From Bacteriovoracaceae bacterium UBA7317 (lineage in GTDB: Bacteria; Bdellovibrionota; Bacteriovoracia; Bacteriovoracales; Bacteriovoracaceae), in the NCBI GenBank assembly GCA_002474345.1, contig DKQD01000012.1, positions 1-22,587 on the forward strand: a stretch of DNA of 22,587 nt, in the 5' to 3' direction. The translations under genes were made by a program, and so were the position numbers. Below the pieces are notes generated by a model that was not told the DNA's origin, ran no database searches, and saw only the letters and a list, made by a program, of their open reading frames with translations. Every line of letters starts with the position of its first letter. Position 1 is the stretch's first letter. Shown in pieces: positions 13,574 through 20,854 of this stretch.

Positions 13574-14593
13574 TTGATCTCTGTCGAAGGTAGTGTGAGA
13601 GTAGACCTTTTAGGTGGGACTCTTGATATAGCGCCCATAAATCTTATTTTGAAAAAGGCCCTGACTTTAAACCTTGCAACTTCTTTAAAAGCAAAAGTTG
13701 AGATTTTGCCTTTAGAGTCTAGAGCTGATGGGGTTGAAATCCATTCAAAGGATTACAATTCGACAAAGTTTTTCCATTCACACGACTTCACCCAGGAAAA
13801 TATTGATAAAAACTACTTTGGACCTCTTACTTTCTTAGTTCGGATTCTTTTTTATTTAAAAGTTTCAAAAGGGATTTCAATTCACCTATCTTCAGGATCT
13901 CCTCCCGGTGCTGGACTTGGAGGATCTTCTGCAATGGGAGTAACCTTCTATAAGGCTGTCTCAGCTTATTTAGGGCAAAGTATTGCTGAGGAAAAAGTAA
14001 TTGAGATTGTCGGCAATATTGAGGCCAAGAGTTTGGACTGTGGACCAACGGGTTACCAAGATTATTATCCAGCCCTTTACGGAGGCGTTTTGGCCCTTAT
14101 TCCTAAAATGGATGGAATTAAAGTTGAGCAACTTTTTTCTAAAGAATTGGTGCAAGCCTTAGAAGGAAGGCTGTCTTTGATTAGTAGTGAAGAGTCACGA
14201 TTCTCTGGTCTTAATAATTGGGAAGTCATAAAAAGATTTTTTGATAAAGATCCTAAAATAAGAGAGGGGTTGGAAGAAATTTCTCAGTTAAGTTTTATGG
14301 CCTACGAAAATTTGAAGTTGAGAAACTTTAACAATTTATTTGACCTGATTGCCAAAGAGGGAGAGGTGAGAGAAAAGCTTTTTCCAGATATTGTGACACC
14401 TTCTATGAGGTCTTTATTTAATGAATTGAAAAAAGAGTTGCCTCATCTTGGCATGAAAATTTGTGGAGCAGGAGGAGGTGGATGTTTCCTCTTAATCCAC
14501 AACCCAGATGATAAGCCTTTTATTCAAAATAAAATTCAGGCAGAAACTAAAATGAAGGTTTTGCCTCTTAAAGTTTTGGACCCCATTCAGTAA
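13574..14593 (+). CDS. GHMP-family sugar kinase (heptose/galactokinase-like)
   Basis: A 339-residue kinase of the GHMP superfamily. The N-terminal 'GSVRVDLLGGTLDI' is the sugar-binding motif 1 ('R..L.GG..D'), the ATP-binding motif 2 is SPPGAGLGGSSAM (109-121), 'TGYQDYYPALYGG' (159-171) matches the 'Q-D-x-Y-x-A-x-x-G-G' element of sugar and heptose-phosphate kinases, and motif 3 is 'KICGAGGGGCFLL' near the C-terminus. The substrate could be a heptose 7-phosphate (HddA-like) or another envelope sugar; no other heptose genes are in the window, so this stays open. The TTG at 13574 lies 6 bases after AAGGAG. The leader can base-pair with this ribosome binding site. The DUF429-like gene follows after 30 bases, probably in the same transcript. 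Confidence 0.88.
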   Translation: MISVEGSVRVDLLGGTLDIAPINLILKKALTLNLATSLKAKVEILPLESRADGVEIHSKDYNSTKFFHSHDFTQENIDKNYFGPLTFLVRILFYLKVSKGISIHLSSGSPPGAGLGGSSAMGVTFYKAVSAYLGQSIAEEKVIEIVGNIEAKSLDCGPTGYQDYYPALYGGVLALIPKMDGIKVEQLFSKELVQALEGRLSLISSEESRFSGLNNWEVIKRFFDKDPKIREGLEEISQLSFMAYENLKLRNFNNLFDLIAKEGEVREKLFPDIVTPSMRSLFNELKKELPHLGMKICGAGGGGCFLLIHNPDDKPFIQNKIQAETKMKVLPLKVLDPIQ

Positions 14594-14623
14594 GATTGAT
14601 TTCGTTAATAAGGGCTTTAATTA

Positions 14624-15601
14624 ATGGAAAAAAAGAATATTGCTGGAATGAGCATGAAAGGAGGAAGAAAAGACAACTTTTTTTTCTGCCTTTTAGAATA
14701 TTTTCCTAAAAAGGAAAGGTGGTTTCTTAATTCACTTCTTCAGGTCAAAGAACACCAAGAAGATGAGGATGATATTATAAGAAAATGGGTTAAGGACTTT
14801 TCTTTGAAAAAGCTTGTCCTCGATTTTCCTTTAACTTTACCCCCTTGCTATGGTTGTAACCTTGAATGTCCAGGCCTGTCCCGTTGTCCAGTTGAGGGAA
14901 TTAATAAAACTCGAATAAAAATGAATTCTCTCATCCTCAAAGATCAGGAAATGAAGGAGAAAAATCCAAAACGTTATGAGGCCGCTCGCAATGAAGCTGA
15001 ATCAGTCGACCCTTCAAAAAACATCCTCAATTTCAAAGCAGATGAGCATATCTTATCAAGAGCTTTTAAAAGGAGAATAAAAAAAGGGATCTTACCATAT
15101 TGGAATAGACCTTTAGATTTTTGGGTTTGGACTCAGTACTATGACCAACAATTAGAAATTTTCAATACTTCTTTTGATTCATTCGGAACAGCTTCTCTAA
15201 TGATCCTTTCTAGGTTCAATTATTTGAAGAGGCATTTCCCAAAAGAACTTTTACTTTTTGAAGGTAATGTTCAACTGGCCCTCCTTGAATTATTAAAGGC
15301 CAAAGTCCTTACAAAAAGAGAGGTTCTAGGGCTTGGTGATTTTAAAGAAGGCGCAGACTATAGGTACAAAGTTATCAAAAAAATAGAAAAGAAGTTAAAT
15401 GTATTTATCTACGAGTCTGATTTAGAAGCACTTCTTCATTTTCCTCGTGCCTTTAATTCCTTTATTTTGGCCATTATTGGTCAAAGGATCCAAATGGAAA
15501 AAACTATACCTCTTCCTTCTTGGGCTTACTCGGAAAAAAGTCAGTTTGTGGTACCTCTTTTTTCTCCTAAAGATAAAAATCCTAGAAAAACCCAGAGGTA
15601 G
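14624..15601 (+). CDS. DUF429-like (RNase H-fold?) protein with a four-cysteine cluster
   Basis: A 325-residue soluble protein. The order of weak motifs recalls DUF429, a predicted RNase H-like nuclease family: a first strand 'IAGMSMKGG', a strand 'LVLDFPLTLPP' (compare 'AIDIPLGLP'), 'SRAFKRRI' (compare 'DRAARRLL'), 'LLFEGNVQLALLEL' (compare 'VFEVHPELSF') and a last helix 'AFNSFILAIIGQR' (compare 'DALLCALTA'). Right after the second strand comes 'CYGCNLECPGLSRC', a C-x2-C-x3-C-x5-C cluster that could bind zinc or an Fe-S centre. The acidic residues expected in the first strand and last helix appear replaced, so catalysis is doubtful. AAGGG precedes the ATG at 9 bases. Its last 61 bases overlap the opposing membrane-protein gene. 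The family call is tentative. Confidence 0.65.
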   Translation: MEKKNIAGMSMKGGRKDNFFFCLLEYFPKKERWFLNSLLQVKEHQEDEDDIIRKWVKDFSLKKLVLDFPLTLPPCYGCNLECPGLSRCPVEGINKTRIKMNSLILKDQEMKEKNPKRYEAARNEAESVDPSKNILNFKADEHILSRAFKRRIKKGILPYWNRPLDFWVWTQYYDQQLEIFNTSFDSFGTASLMILSRFNYLKRHFPKELLLFEGNVQLALLELLKAKVLTKREVLGLGDFKEGADYRYKVIKKIEKKLNVFIYESDLEALLHFPRAFNSFILAIIGQRIQMEKTIPLPSWAYSEKSQFVVPLFSPKDKNPRKTQR

Positions 15602-16017
15602 AGAAAAGATAGTAATAAAATAAAGAATCCGAGAGAAGTGGGTTGTTGAATGTGCGGCAGGCCTAAAAGTGGAGAACCCATGGCACCTAATAACGAGAGA
15701 ATTTTTACGTAAAGCCAGGCAGACTTTTTTTCTCTATAAAAGAAAATATAAATAACGATATGAAACAGAACAATTAAAATACAGGTTACAACTAGGGTGT
15801 TCATCATCACTTGATGAATCTCCTTAAAAAAACTTTGAGGCAGATCCTTTTCTGATAAGTCATAAAGTTTGAGGTTAAGCAAAACAAGAGGCTTTATTCT
15901 TTCAAAATCTGAAAATCTTTGCCACAGGTAACATAGGACAACAATATCTCCTAACGCACAAAAAAGAATAGAGAGAAGTTTGTAAGTTTTGAGACCGATT
16001 TTTTGGAAATGTTTCAT
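15541..16017 (-). CDS. Small four-helix membrane protein, unknown function
   Basis: A 158-residue integral membrane protein with four hydrophobic helices: ~12-32 ('YKLLSILFCALGDIVVLCYLW'), ~72-93 ('NTLVVTCILIVLFHIVIYIFF'), ~102-120 and ~128-148 ('LGFFILLLSFLYLWVFLGFL'). A ~40-residue extracytoplasmic loop with 'LPQSFFKEIHQVMM' lies between the first two. No family is recognised. AAAGGA lies 5 bases before the ATG, a good ribosome binding site. It is divergent from the exchanger gene (76 bases) and converges with, and overlaps by 61 bases, the DUF429-like gene. Confidence 0.72.
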   Translation of the reverse strand: MKHFQKIGLKTYKLLSILFCALGDIVVLCYLWQRFSDFERIKPLVLLNLKLYDLSEKDLPQSFFKEIHQVMMNTLVVTCILIVLFHIVIYIFFYREKKSAWLYVKILSLLGAMGSPLLGLPHIQQPTSLGFFILLLSFLYLWVFLGFLSLGEKRGTTN

Positions 16018-16093
16018 CTTGGTCCTTTGAATGCTATCGTGCTAAGTACAATCTATTATGACTTAAAAATTCTTACTCTTAAAAGAGGAATTC

Positions 16094-17041
16094 ATGATTG
16101 AAGTTAATTCTATGGTTTTAGTTCAGTCTCTACTTTTAATCTTATCCCTTGTTGTACTTTATTTCGGGGCAGAATTTGCGCTTAGTGGCGCTGAGAAAGT
16201 TGGTAAGTACTTTGGCCTTTCCCCTTTAGTGATTGGTCTTGTGATTGTTGGCTTTGGAACTTCTCTTCCTGAGTTTTTTGTCTCCCAAATCTCTTGCTGG
16301 GGCGGTCACCCTCAAATTGCTTTGGGTAATATTGTAGGTTCTAATATTGCTAACCTCTTCTTGATTATGGGTGTTTCTGGGCTTTTAACTGAGCTTCATT
16401 TGTCAAAGCCTGAGATGAAGGAGCAGGCCATATGGCATTTGATTTTGACATTACTCCTCATTTTTGTTTTGACGAGAGATGCCTTTTCTCCATTTTCTGC
16501 TTCCCTTTTAGCGGCTTTTTTCTTTGTTTATATGGGTAAAACTTATAGAAAAATGAAAAAAGATAAAATTTCAGAGGAAGCTGATCCTGACCGGGGTAAG
16601 CTACCTTTTATGGTTGTTGTTAAATTGATTTTGGGCTTCGCTTTTCTTTATGGGGGTGGAGAATTATTGGTATTTTCAGGTTCAAAGTTAGGACGTCTTT
16701 TAGGGGTTAAAGAATATGTTATTTCCGCTATTTTTGTTGCCTTTGGGACTTCGTTGCCAGAGCTTATAACGGCTTTGATTGCTTGTTGGAAAAAGAAAGA
16801 TGCAGATTTGATCACTGGAAATATTATTGGTTCGAATATCTTTAATGTTGCCTTCGTTCTAGCTAGTTTGGGGGGCTACACAATGACCTTTGGCAGGAGC
16901 TTTAACTTTGAGATAGCCGTTCTTTTAGGCGCGTCATTATTTATCCTCTTTTTGGCCTTTTTGAAAAAGAATTTTTTCCGCTTTAGCGGAGGAGCTTTTC
17001 TGCTCGTTTATGCTGGAGTCATCTGGAAGTTAATAAGTTAG
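16094..17041 (+). CDS. Sodium/calcium exchanger of the CaCA family, YrbG-like
   Basis: A 315-residue inner-membrane antiporter with about ten helices. The two inverted halves each carry an alpha repeat. Alpha-1 is 'GFGTSLPEFFVS' (53-64, key E60) with 'GNIVGSNIANLF' (78-89). Alpha-2 is 'AFGTSLPELITALIACW' (E near 223) with 'GNIIGSNIFNV'. The G-T-S-L-P-E and G-S-N-I-x-N motifs define the ion-binding site of CaCA exchangers, which expel Ca2+ (or another cation) against Na+ or H+. A charged cytoplasmic linker (~'KMKKDKISEEADPDRGK') separates the halves. GAGGA 5 bases upstream supports the ATG at 16094. In E. coli yrbG stands beside LPS-transport genes; here it stands alone. It ends 3 bases from the end of smpB. 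Confidence 0.92.
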   Translation: MIEVNSMVLVQSLLLILSLVVLYFGAEFALSGAEKVGKYFGLSPLVIGLVIVGFGTSLPEFFVSQISCWGGHPQIALGNIVGSNIANLFLIMGVSGLLTELHLSKPEMKEQAIWHLILTLLLIFVLTRDAFSPFSASLLAAFFFVYMGKTYRKMKKDKISEEADPDRGKLPFMVVVKLILGFAFLYGGGELLVFSGSKLGRLLGVKEYVISAIFVAFGTSLPELITALIACWKKKDADLITGNIIGSNIFNVAFVLASLGGYTMTFGRSFNFEIAVLLGASLFILFLAFLKKNFFRFSGGAFLLVYAGVIWKLIS

Positions 17042-17044
17042 CTT

Positions 17045-17497
17045 TTAATCATCAAATATCGCCTTTCTAATTTTCTTATCAGCATCTTTTTTTGCTTCCA
17101 CCTGGCGTTTGTCATATTTTTTCTTTCCTCTTGCCAGGGCGAACTCTAGTTTAATTCGAGATTTTTTGAAATAAATAATTGTAGGGATAATCGTTAAAGA
17201 TTTTGTCTTTTGTACGTGGAGAACTTTGGTAATTTCCTTTCTGTGAAGTAATAATTTCCTTTTTCTGTTCTCTTGGTGGTTGTGAATATTTCCAAATTCA
17301 AAGTGGGGTATAGTCATATTGTGAATCCACATTTCACCAAACCTATCGACAGCAATGTGGGCTTCTCCAAGAGAGACTTTTCCTTCTCTTAAGCTTTTAA
17401 CTTCAGTTCCAACCAAAACAAGGCCGGCTTCATACTTTTCTTCAAGAAAGTAATCATAAGCTGCTCTCTTATTTTTTGCTATTATTTTAATACCCAT
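17045..17497 (-). CDS. smpB: SmpB, tmRNA-binding protein
   Basis: A 150-residue SsrA-binding protein, which brings alanyl-tmRNA into stalled ribosomes for trans-translation. From ATG 17497 the protein begins 'MGIKIIAKNKRAAYDYF', the usual SmpB start. The beta-barrel core follows with 'GLVLVGTEVKSLREGKVSLGEAHI', and then 'HEFGNIHNHQENRKRKLLLHRKEI'-like sequence and 'TIIPTIIYFKKSRIKLEFALARGKK'. The basic C-terminal tail 'KKYDKRQ..KKDADKKIRKA' enters the mRNA channel. A TTG at 17539 would add 14 residues that are not family-like. No tmRNA gene is seen in the window. The gene converges with the exchanger gene 3 bases away, and an extended -10-like TGTTATAGA lies upstream in the gap after rsmA. 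Confidence 0.97.
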   Translation of the reverse strand: MGIKIIAKNKRAAYDYFLEEKYEAGLVLVGTEVKSLREGKVSLGEAHIAVDRFGEMWIHNMTIPHFEFGNIHNHQENRKRKLLLHRKEITKVLHVQKTKSLTIIPTIIYFKKSRIKLEFALARGKKKYDKRQVEAKKDADKKIRKAIFDD

Positions 17498-17613
17498 TTT
17501 TGTTCTCGCAGACCAAAATTTAAGTTTCACTAGTTCCAAGTTAGGTCTTTAGAACCCAATCTATAACATTGAGTCAAAGAAAAGGAAAAAAGAAAAGAAA
17601 TATGCGATGCGTT

Positions 17614-18414
17614 TTAAGGGAGCTTTTTAAAAAGCTCGTGAACTTCGTCAAGGGTCAAAGTCTCTGATCTTCTTTGAGGATCAATATTCTGTTCTTGAAG
17701 TATTTTTTCGACTTTATTTGCATCGAAACTTATTTTGAGCACTTTTCCCAATTGTTTTCTTTTTTGTAAAAAGAGTTTTTGGAAAAAAGCTTCCAGCTTT
17801 GGAATATCTGAAAGAGAGAAAGCGGGGGCTTTTTTTCTAACAAAACTTAAAACCGTGGAGTTTACCTTTGGCGGAGGGAGGAAGGCTCCGGGAGGAACTG
17901 GGCATAGCTTTTCTATTGAGAAGAAAGTTTGGCAAAGGGCCATTAAGGAATTCATGGATTTAAGTGCCTTTTTACCTTCAGGAAATATCCTTTCAGCAAC
18001 TTCTTTTTGCATCATGAGAGTCATTTTCTCTAAGGAAGGAGTTGAAAGAAACTTAAGTGTTAAAGGGACACTTATATTATAAGGGAGGTTAGAGACAACC
18101 CAGAGGTTGTTTTTTGGGAAGTGATTTTCCTCAAGAAGATCTTGGAGGTTAACTTCCAGAGCATCTTTCATGACAATTTGCTCAGGTTTAATAAATTTTT
18201 CTAAATATGGCCTAAACCTTTGATCTTTTTCTACAACTAAATAGGGGGTTGTGGTCTTTGAAAGGTACTCTGTTAGAATACCAGGACCAGGACCAATTTC
18301 TAGAATTCCTTCTGCCTCGTTAAAAAAATTATTGCAAATTTGCTCTATAACACTTTCATTTATGAGGAAGTGTTGGCCAAGGTCTTTGTTTGCCCAAGGA
18401 TATTTATGGTTCAT
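17614..18414 (-). CDS. rsmA: 16S rRNA dimethyladenosine transferase RsmA (KsgA)
   Basis: A 266-residue SAM-dependent methyltransferase that dimethylates two adjacent adenines in helix 45 of 16S rRNA (A1518 and A1519 in E. coli numbering), a late step of 30S assembly. Family motifs: 'KDLGQHFLIN' at the N-terminus, the SAM-binding motif 'ILEIGPGPGILTEYL' (37-51), 'VVEKD' (60-64) and the catalytic 'SNLPYNIS' motif IV. 'PPPKVNSTVLSF' lies in the target-recognition part, and 'RRSETLTLDEVHELFK' at the C-terminus is also typical. Its ATG overlaps the tsaD stop (ATGA), so translation of the two is coupled. The coding end includes a perfect palindrome. Confidence 0.97.
   Translation of the reverse strand: MNHKYPWANKDLGQHFLINESVIEQICNNFFNEAEGILEIGPGPGILTEYLSKTTTPYLVVEKDQRFRPYLEKFIKPEQIVMKDALEVNLQDLLEENHFPKNNLWVVSNLPYNISVPLTLKFLSTPSLEKMTLMMQKEVAERIFPEGKKALKSMNSLMALCQTFFSIEKLCPVPPGAFLPPPKVNSTVLSFVRKKAPAFSLSDIPKLEAFFQKLFLQKRKQLGKVLKISFDANKVEKILQEQNIDPQRRSETLTLDEVHELFKKLP
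17620..17637. repeat. 18-bp perfect palindrome at the 3' end of rsmA
   Basis: GAGCTTTTT followed by AAAAAGCTC is a perfect 9+9 palindrome without a spacer. It encodes the Glu-Leu-Phe-Lys-Lys-Leu residues just before the rsmA stop codon. No T-run follows on the minus strand, so it is not a standard terminator. It may act as an RNA 3' hairpin or be a coincidence of Leu/Phe/Lys codons. Confidence 0.5.
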
Positions 18415-19535
18415 GAACGCGGCTTCCTAACGATTTTAGTTTTTTGGATAAAGCTACTTTTAGCGTCTAGAGAAAGGCATTCTGGGAAACTTGTAGCATC
18501 ATTCGAGTTTCTAAGGGCAAAGTTAGCAATCATTGCACCATTATCTGTACAAAACTTAGGTTCAACAAAGTAAGTCTCTTCAAATTTTTCTTTTAGGACA
18601 GTCCTTAGTCTTGAATTACATGCGACTCCTCCACCAACAACAAAAGAGAGCTTATCTTTTTTAGATAACTCCAATGCTTTTTTCATAGCAAAGCCTGCTT
18701 TCAATGCTAGAGCTTTGACAATACATTCTTGGTATGACGCACAAAGATCGGCCAGGTTTTTGAAGGCCTCTGTTCCTTCTTCTGGAAGGACTCCATCCTG
18801 TACCTTATGGTGAGGGTTTTTTTCTAAGAATTGACGCATAGCTGTTTTTACGCCTGAGAAGGACAATGATGAGTCTTTGGAGCCTTTAAGGCCGATGGGA
18901 AACTCAAAAGCTTCAGGGTTTCCTTTTTTGGCAAGGTCGTCAATAATTCTGCCGGCCGGATAGCCAAGGCCAATTAGTTTGCCACCCTTATCAAAGGCTT
19001 CTCCTGCCGCATCATCTCTCGTTGTTCCAAGGATTTCGAACTCAGAAGAAGAGTGAACGAGGAGGTAAAGGCTGTGCCCTCCACTTACTATAAGACCAAA
19101 GTAGGGGTAATTTATTTCCACATTAGCTGTGAGGTGGATGGCCTCAAGGTGAGCGTAAACGTGGTTTACTGGTAAAATAGGTTTTTCAAGTACGAGAGAG
19201 TATGACTTCGCCGCATTTAGACCTGTTAAAAGTGGTCCTAGAAGGCCTGGATGAGTTGTTACTCCAATGAGGTCAATTTCATTGGGCTTCAGACCCGTTC
19301 TATCAAAAGCTTCCTCAATGAGAGGAGTGAGCTTCTCAAGATGGTTTCTGGAAGCTATTTCAGGGACAACCCCCCCCCATTTTTTCAATATTTTTTCTTG
19401 GGAAAATGAAAGGTGTGCCAAGACTTCGGGAGCTTCATGTCCGTGTCCTGGAGTCCCCTTTAAAAGGCATATGGATGTATCGTCACAACTAGTTTCAATT
19501 CCGAGAACAAGCTGTTTTTTTATACTGCTTTGCAA
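18411..19535 (-). CDS. tsaD: tRNA N6-adenosine threonylcarbamoyltransferase TsaD
   Basis: A 374-residue ASKHA-fold enzyme that transfers the threonylcarbamoyl group to A37 of ANN-decoding tRNAs (t6A) with TsaB and TsaE. Motifs: 'LGIETSCDDTS' (11-21), 'WGGVVPEIASRNH' (53-65), the metal-binding histidines H125 and H129 in 'NHVYAHLEA', 'LIVSGGHS', 'GEAFDKGGKLIGLGYPAG' and 'VVGGGVACNSRLR', with 'FCTDNGAMIA' near the end. The start is placed at TTG 19535, because AAGGAG lies 6 bases before it inside a longer frame that begins at TTG 19556. It is somewhat longer than the usual ~340 residues because of insertions and a longer C-terminal tail. A run of nine G codes for the conserved W-G-G-V. rsmA follows with a 4-base overlap. 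Confidence 0.96.
   Translation of the reverse strand: MQSSIKKQLVLGIETSCDDTSICLLKGTPGHGHEAPEVLAHLSFSQEKILKKWGGVVPEIASRNHLEKLTPLIEEAFDRTGLKPNEIDLIGVTTHPGLLGPLLTGLNAAKSYSLVLEKPILPVNHVYAHLEAIHLTANVEINYPYFGLIVSGGHSLYLLVHSSSEFEILGTTRDDAAGEAFDKGGKLIGLGYPAGRIIDDLAKKGNPEAFEFPIGLKGSKDSSLSFSGVKTAMRQFLEKNPHHKVQDGVLPEEGTEAFKNLADLCASYQECIVKALALKAGFAMKKALELSKKDKLSFVVGGGVACNSRLRTVLKEKFEETYFVEPKFCTDNGAMIANFALRNSNDATSFPECLSLDAKSSFIQKTKIVRKPRS
19370..19378 (-). repeat. Homopolymer tract of nine G inside tsaD
   Basis: Nine consecutive G residues on the coding strand (C on the plus strand) encode the end of Trp and two Gly codons of the conserved W-G-G-V-V-P motif. It is by far the longest G/C run I see in this AT-rich window. 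Slippage there would frameshift tsaD at about residue 54. Confidence 0.85.
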
Positions 19536-19629
19536 TGTTCGCTCCTTTTGGGGCAAATCCTAGCATAAAATATCAATCTGTGGAGAGGGAATTGAAAAAA
19601 AGAAGTTAAAAAAGCTTAAAAGGAAAGTT

Positions 19630-20409
19630 TTAAAGGTATCCTTTCGCCTGTTTTGCCCTTCTATGTTTTGGGTATCTTTTAATAAGTTCTTGGAAGATTC
19701 CTTTAGCATTCTCTTTTTGCTTTAATTTTAGGAAGGATTTCCCCAAGAAGAGCATTCCATTTGGGATATAAGGGGCCTTAGGGTATTTGGTAAAAAGCTT
19801 GCTAAAAAGAATCGTAGCTTCTTGATACCTTTTGTCCATGTAAGCAATCATTCCAAGGTTATGATAGACCCTTGCTTTTTTATTCCCTCTAATTCTTCTG
19901 TTTTTTAGAAGTCCTTCTAAAACAGGTCTGGCTTTTTTATAGCGTCCTGAACGGTATAGCTTAATTGCTTTGGAGTAGGGACTTACTTTTTTTGGTGCCG
20001 GAGTTTTAGACAGTTTATCTAAGGTTTCAAGAACCTTGGCCATAAACTTTTTATTTTCTTCTAATTTAATTTTTATAATTTCTAGGTCGTTTGAAAGGTT
20101 ATCAATTTGAGATTGATTGTTTTGATCGAGTTCTTGAAAGATAGCGATTTTCTTTTTTATTTCATCGATATCCTTTTTTATAATGAGGTCTTTATTATGG
20201 TTCTTTTCTTCGAAGCTTCCTGTTACTTCCTGTATTTTTTGCTCTAAGTTTTGTATGCGGACCGTTGTGTCAGCCGAAAGCTTTTGATTTTGGACCATTT
20301 GAAGGGCCATATTATCGACCATCTGGGATCGTCTTATTTGTTCCTGGGTCTTACAAGAGAAGAAAAGGGTGGTGATTATCAAAAGGATTATGTTTAAGTG
20401 GTTTTTCAT
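19630..20409 (-). CDS. CpoB/YbgF-like TPR lipoprotein
   Basis: A 259-residue envelope lipoprotein: signal peptide with 'LFFSC' (lipid cysteine near residue 19), a long N-terminal coiled coil (~30-125, with 'KLSADTTVRIQNLEQKIQEV' and 'LDQNNQSQIDNLSNDLEII' heptads), a short proline linker ('KTPAPKKVSPY'), and a C-terminal domain of about three TPR units ('YSKAIKLYRSGRYKKARPVL', 'ARVYHNLGMIAYMDKRYQEA', 'LFLGKSFLKLKQKENAKGIF'). Coiled coil followed by TPRs is the architecture of CpoB (YbgF), which links the Tol-Pal system to peptidoglycan synthesis, and pal lies two genes upstream. CpoB is usually periplasmic rather than lipidated, so this is a variant. An in-frame ATG at 20421 is an alternative start; neither has a strong Shine-Dalgarno sequence. 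Confidence 0.8.
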   Translation of the reverse strand: MKNHLNIILLIITTLFFSCKTQEQIRRSQMVDNMALQMVQNQKLSADTTVRIQNLEQKIQEVTGSFEEKNHNKDLIIKKDIDEIKKKIAIFQELDQNNQSQIDNLSNDLEIIKIKLEENKKFMAKVLETLDKLSKTPAPKKVSPYSKAIKLYRSGRYKKARPVLEGLLKNRRIRGNKKARVYHNLGMIAYMDKRYQEATILFSKLFTKYPKAPYIPNGMLFLGKSFLKLKQKENAKGIFQELIKRYPKHRRAKQAKGYL

Positions 20410-20466
20410 TAAGTTTTCCATGCATCAGATTATGGATAATGGTATGAGTGGTTTCTACTAGAAATT

Positions 20467-20480
20467 ATTATATTAACATA
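20467..20480 (-). promoter_or_regulatory. Promoter (-10 region) of the CpoB-like gene
   Basis: On the minus strand TATGTTAATATAAT includes a perfect -10 TATAAT (20467-20472), with transcription expected near 20460, about 50 bases before the start. The -35 is poor. The same 14 bases occur at the minus-strand promoter at 1198-1211. The gene therefore probably has its own transcript in addition to any read-through from pal. Confidence 0.5.
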
Positions 20481-20507
20481 TAGTTTTAATCACTTGTCTT
20501 TTTTTTG

Positions 20508-20533
20508 AAAAACTTTAAGGATTGTATTCAAAG
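20508..20533 (-). terminator. Weak intrinsic terminator after the DUF4398-like gene
   Basis: On the minus strand CTTTGA (20528-20533, including the stop codon), a 9-base loop and TTAAAG (20513-20518) form a 6-bp stem with one G-T pair, followed by five T. It would end the pal transcript in part, which fits a separate promoter just downstream for the CpoB-like gene. Confidence 0.4.
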
Positions 20534-20827
20534 ATTTTTTAGCGTTTCTTTTCTTTTAGCGAGGTACTCGGCCCTTTCAGAGAATTTTCTTGAAGCAATA
20601 AAAAACTTTTTGGCCTTGTTAAAAAATTTCCTTCTATAGTATGATTTTGCTTTTAGGTAGTAATATTCAGCCTTTCGGTACAAGTTAGGAGCAAGTTCTT
20701 GGGCTTTGGAGTTTCTTGCTGCGATAAAGGCTGCTGCTGAGAGACTCATTTCAAGTTTAGGGCGTACTGTGGTCAGACCACAGGACGCCACTAAAAGCAA
20801 AAGGACTAATATATATATCCGTTTCAT
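20528..20827 (-). CDS. Small DUF4398-like lipoprotein
   Basis: A 99-residue lipoprotein. The signal peptide 'MKRIYILVLLLLVASC' has a clear lipobox with the lipid cysteine at residue 16. The mature part is helical and basic: 'SLSAAAFIAARNSKAQELAPNLYRKAEYYYLKAKSYYRR', then 'KAKKFFIASRKFSERAEYLAK'. The pattern A-x3-A-x5-A-P-x-L-x3-A-x6-A-K is that of DUF4398, short lipoproteins with a helical hairpin often encoded near OmpA/Pal-like proteins. ATG 20827 is preferred over the preceding GTG; no strong ribosome binding site is visible. It begins 27 bases after the pal stop, so the two are probably cotranscribed and both act at the outer membrane or peptidoglycan. The role is unknown. Confidence 0.78.
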   Translation of the reverse strand: MKRIYILVLLLLVASCGLTTVRPKLEMSLSAAAFIAARNSKAQELAPNLYRKAEYYYLKAKSYYRRKFFNKAKKFFIASRKFSERAEYLAKRKETLKNL

Positions 20828-20854
20828 CACGTGAAGGGTTACAGCTAGGTTTCG

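Noticed and set aside
17735..18082. 115-residue plus-strand ORF inside rsmA
   Set aside because: It is antisense to conserved rsmA sequence, has no ribosome binding site, and is explained by codon bias on the opposite strand.
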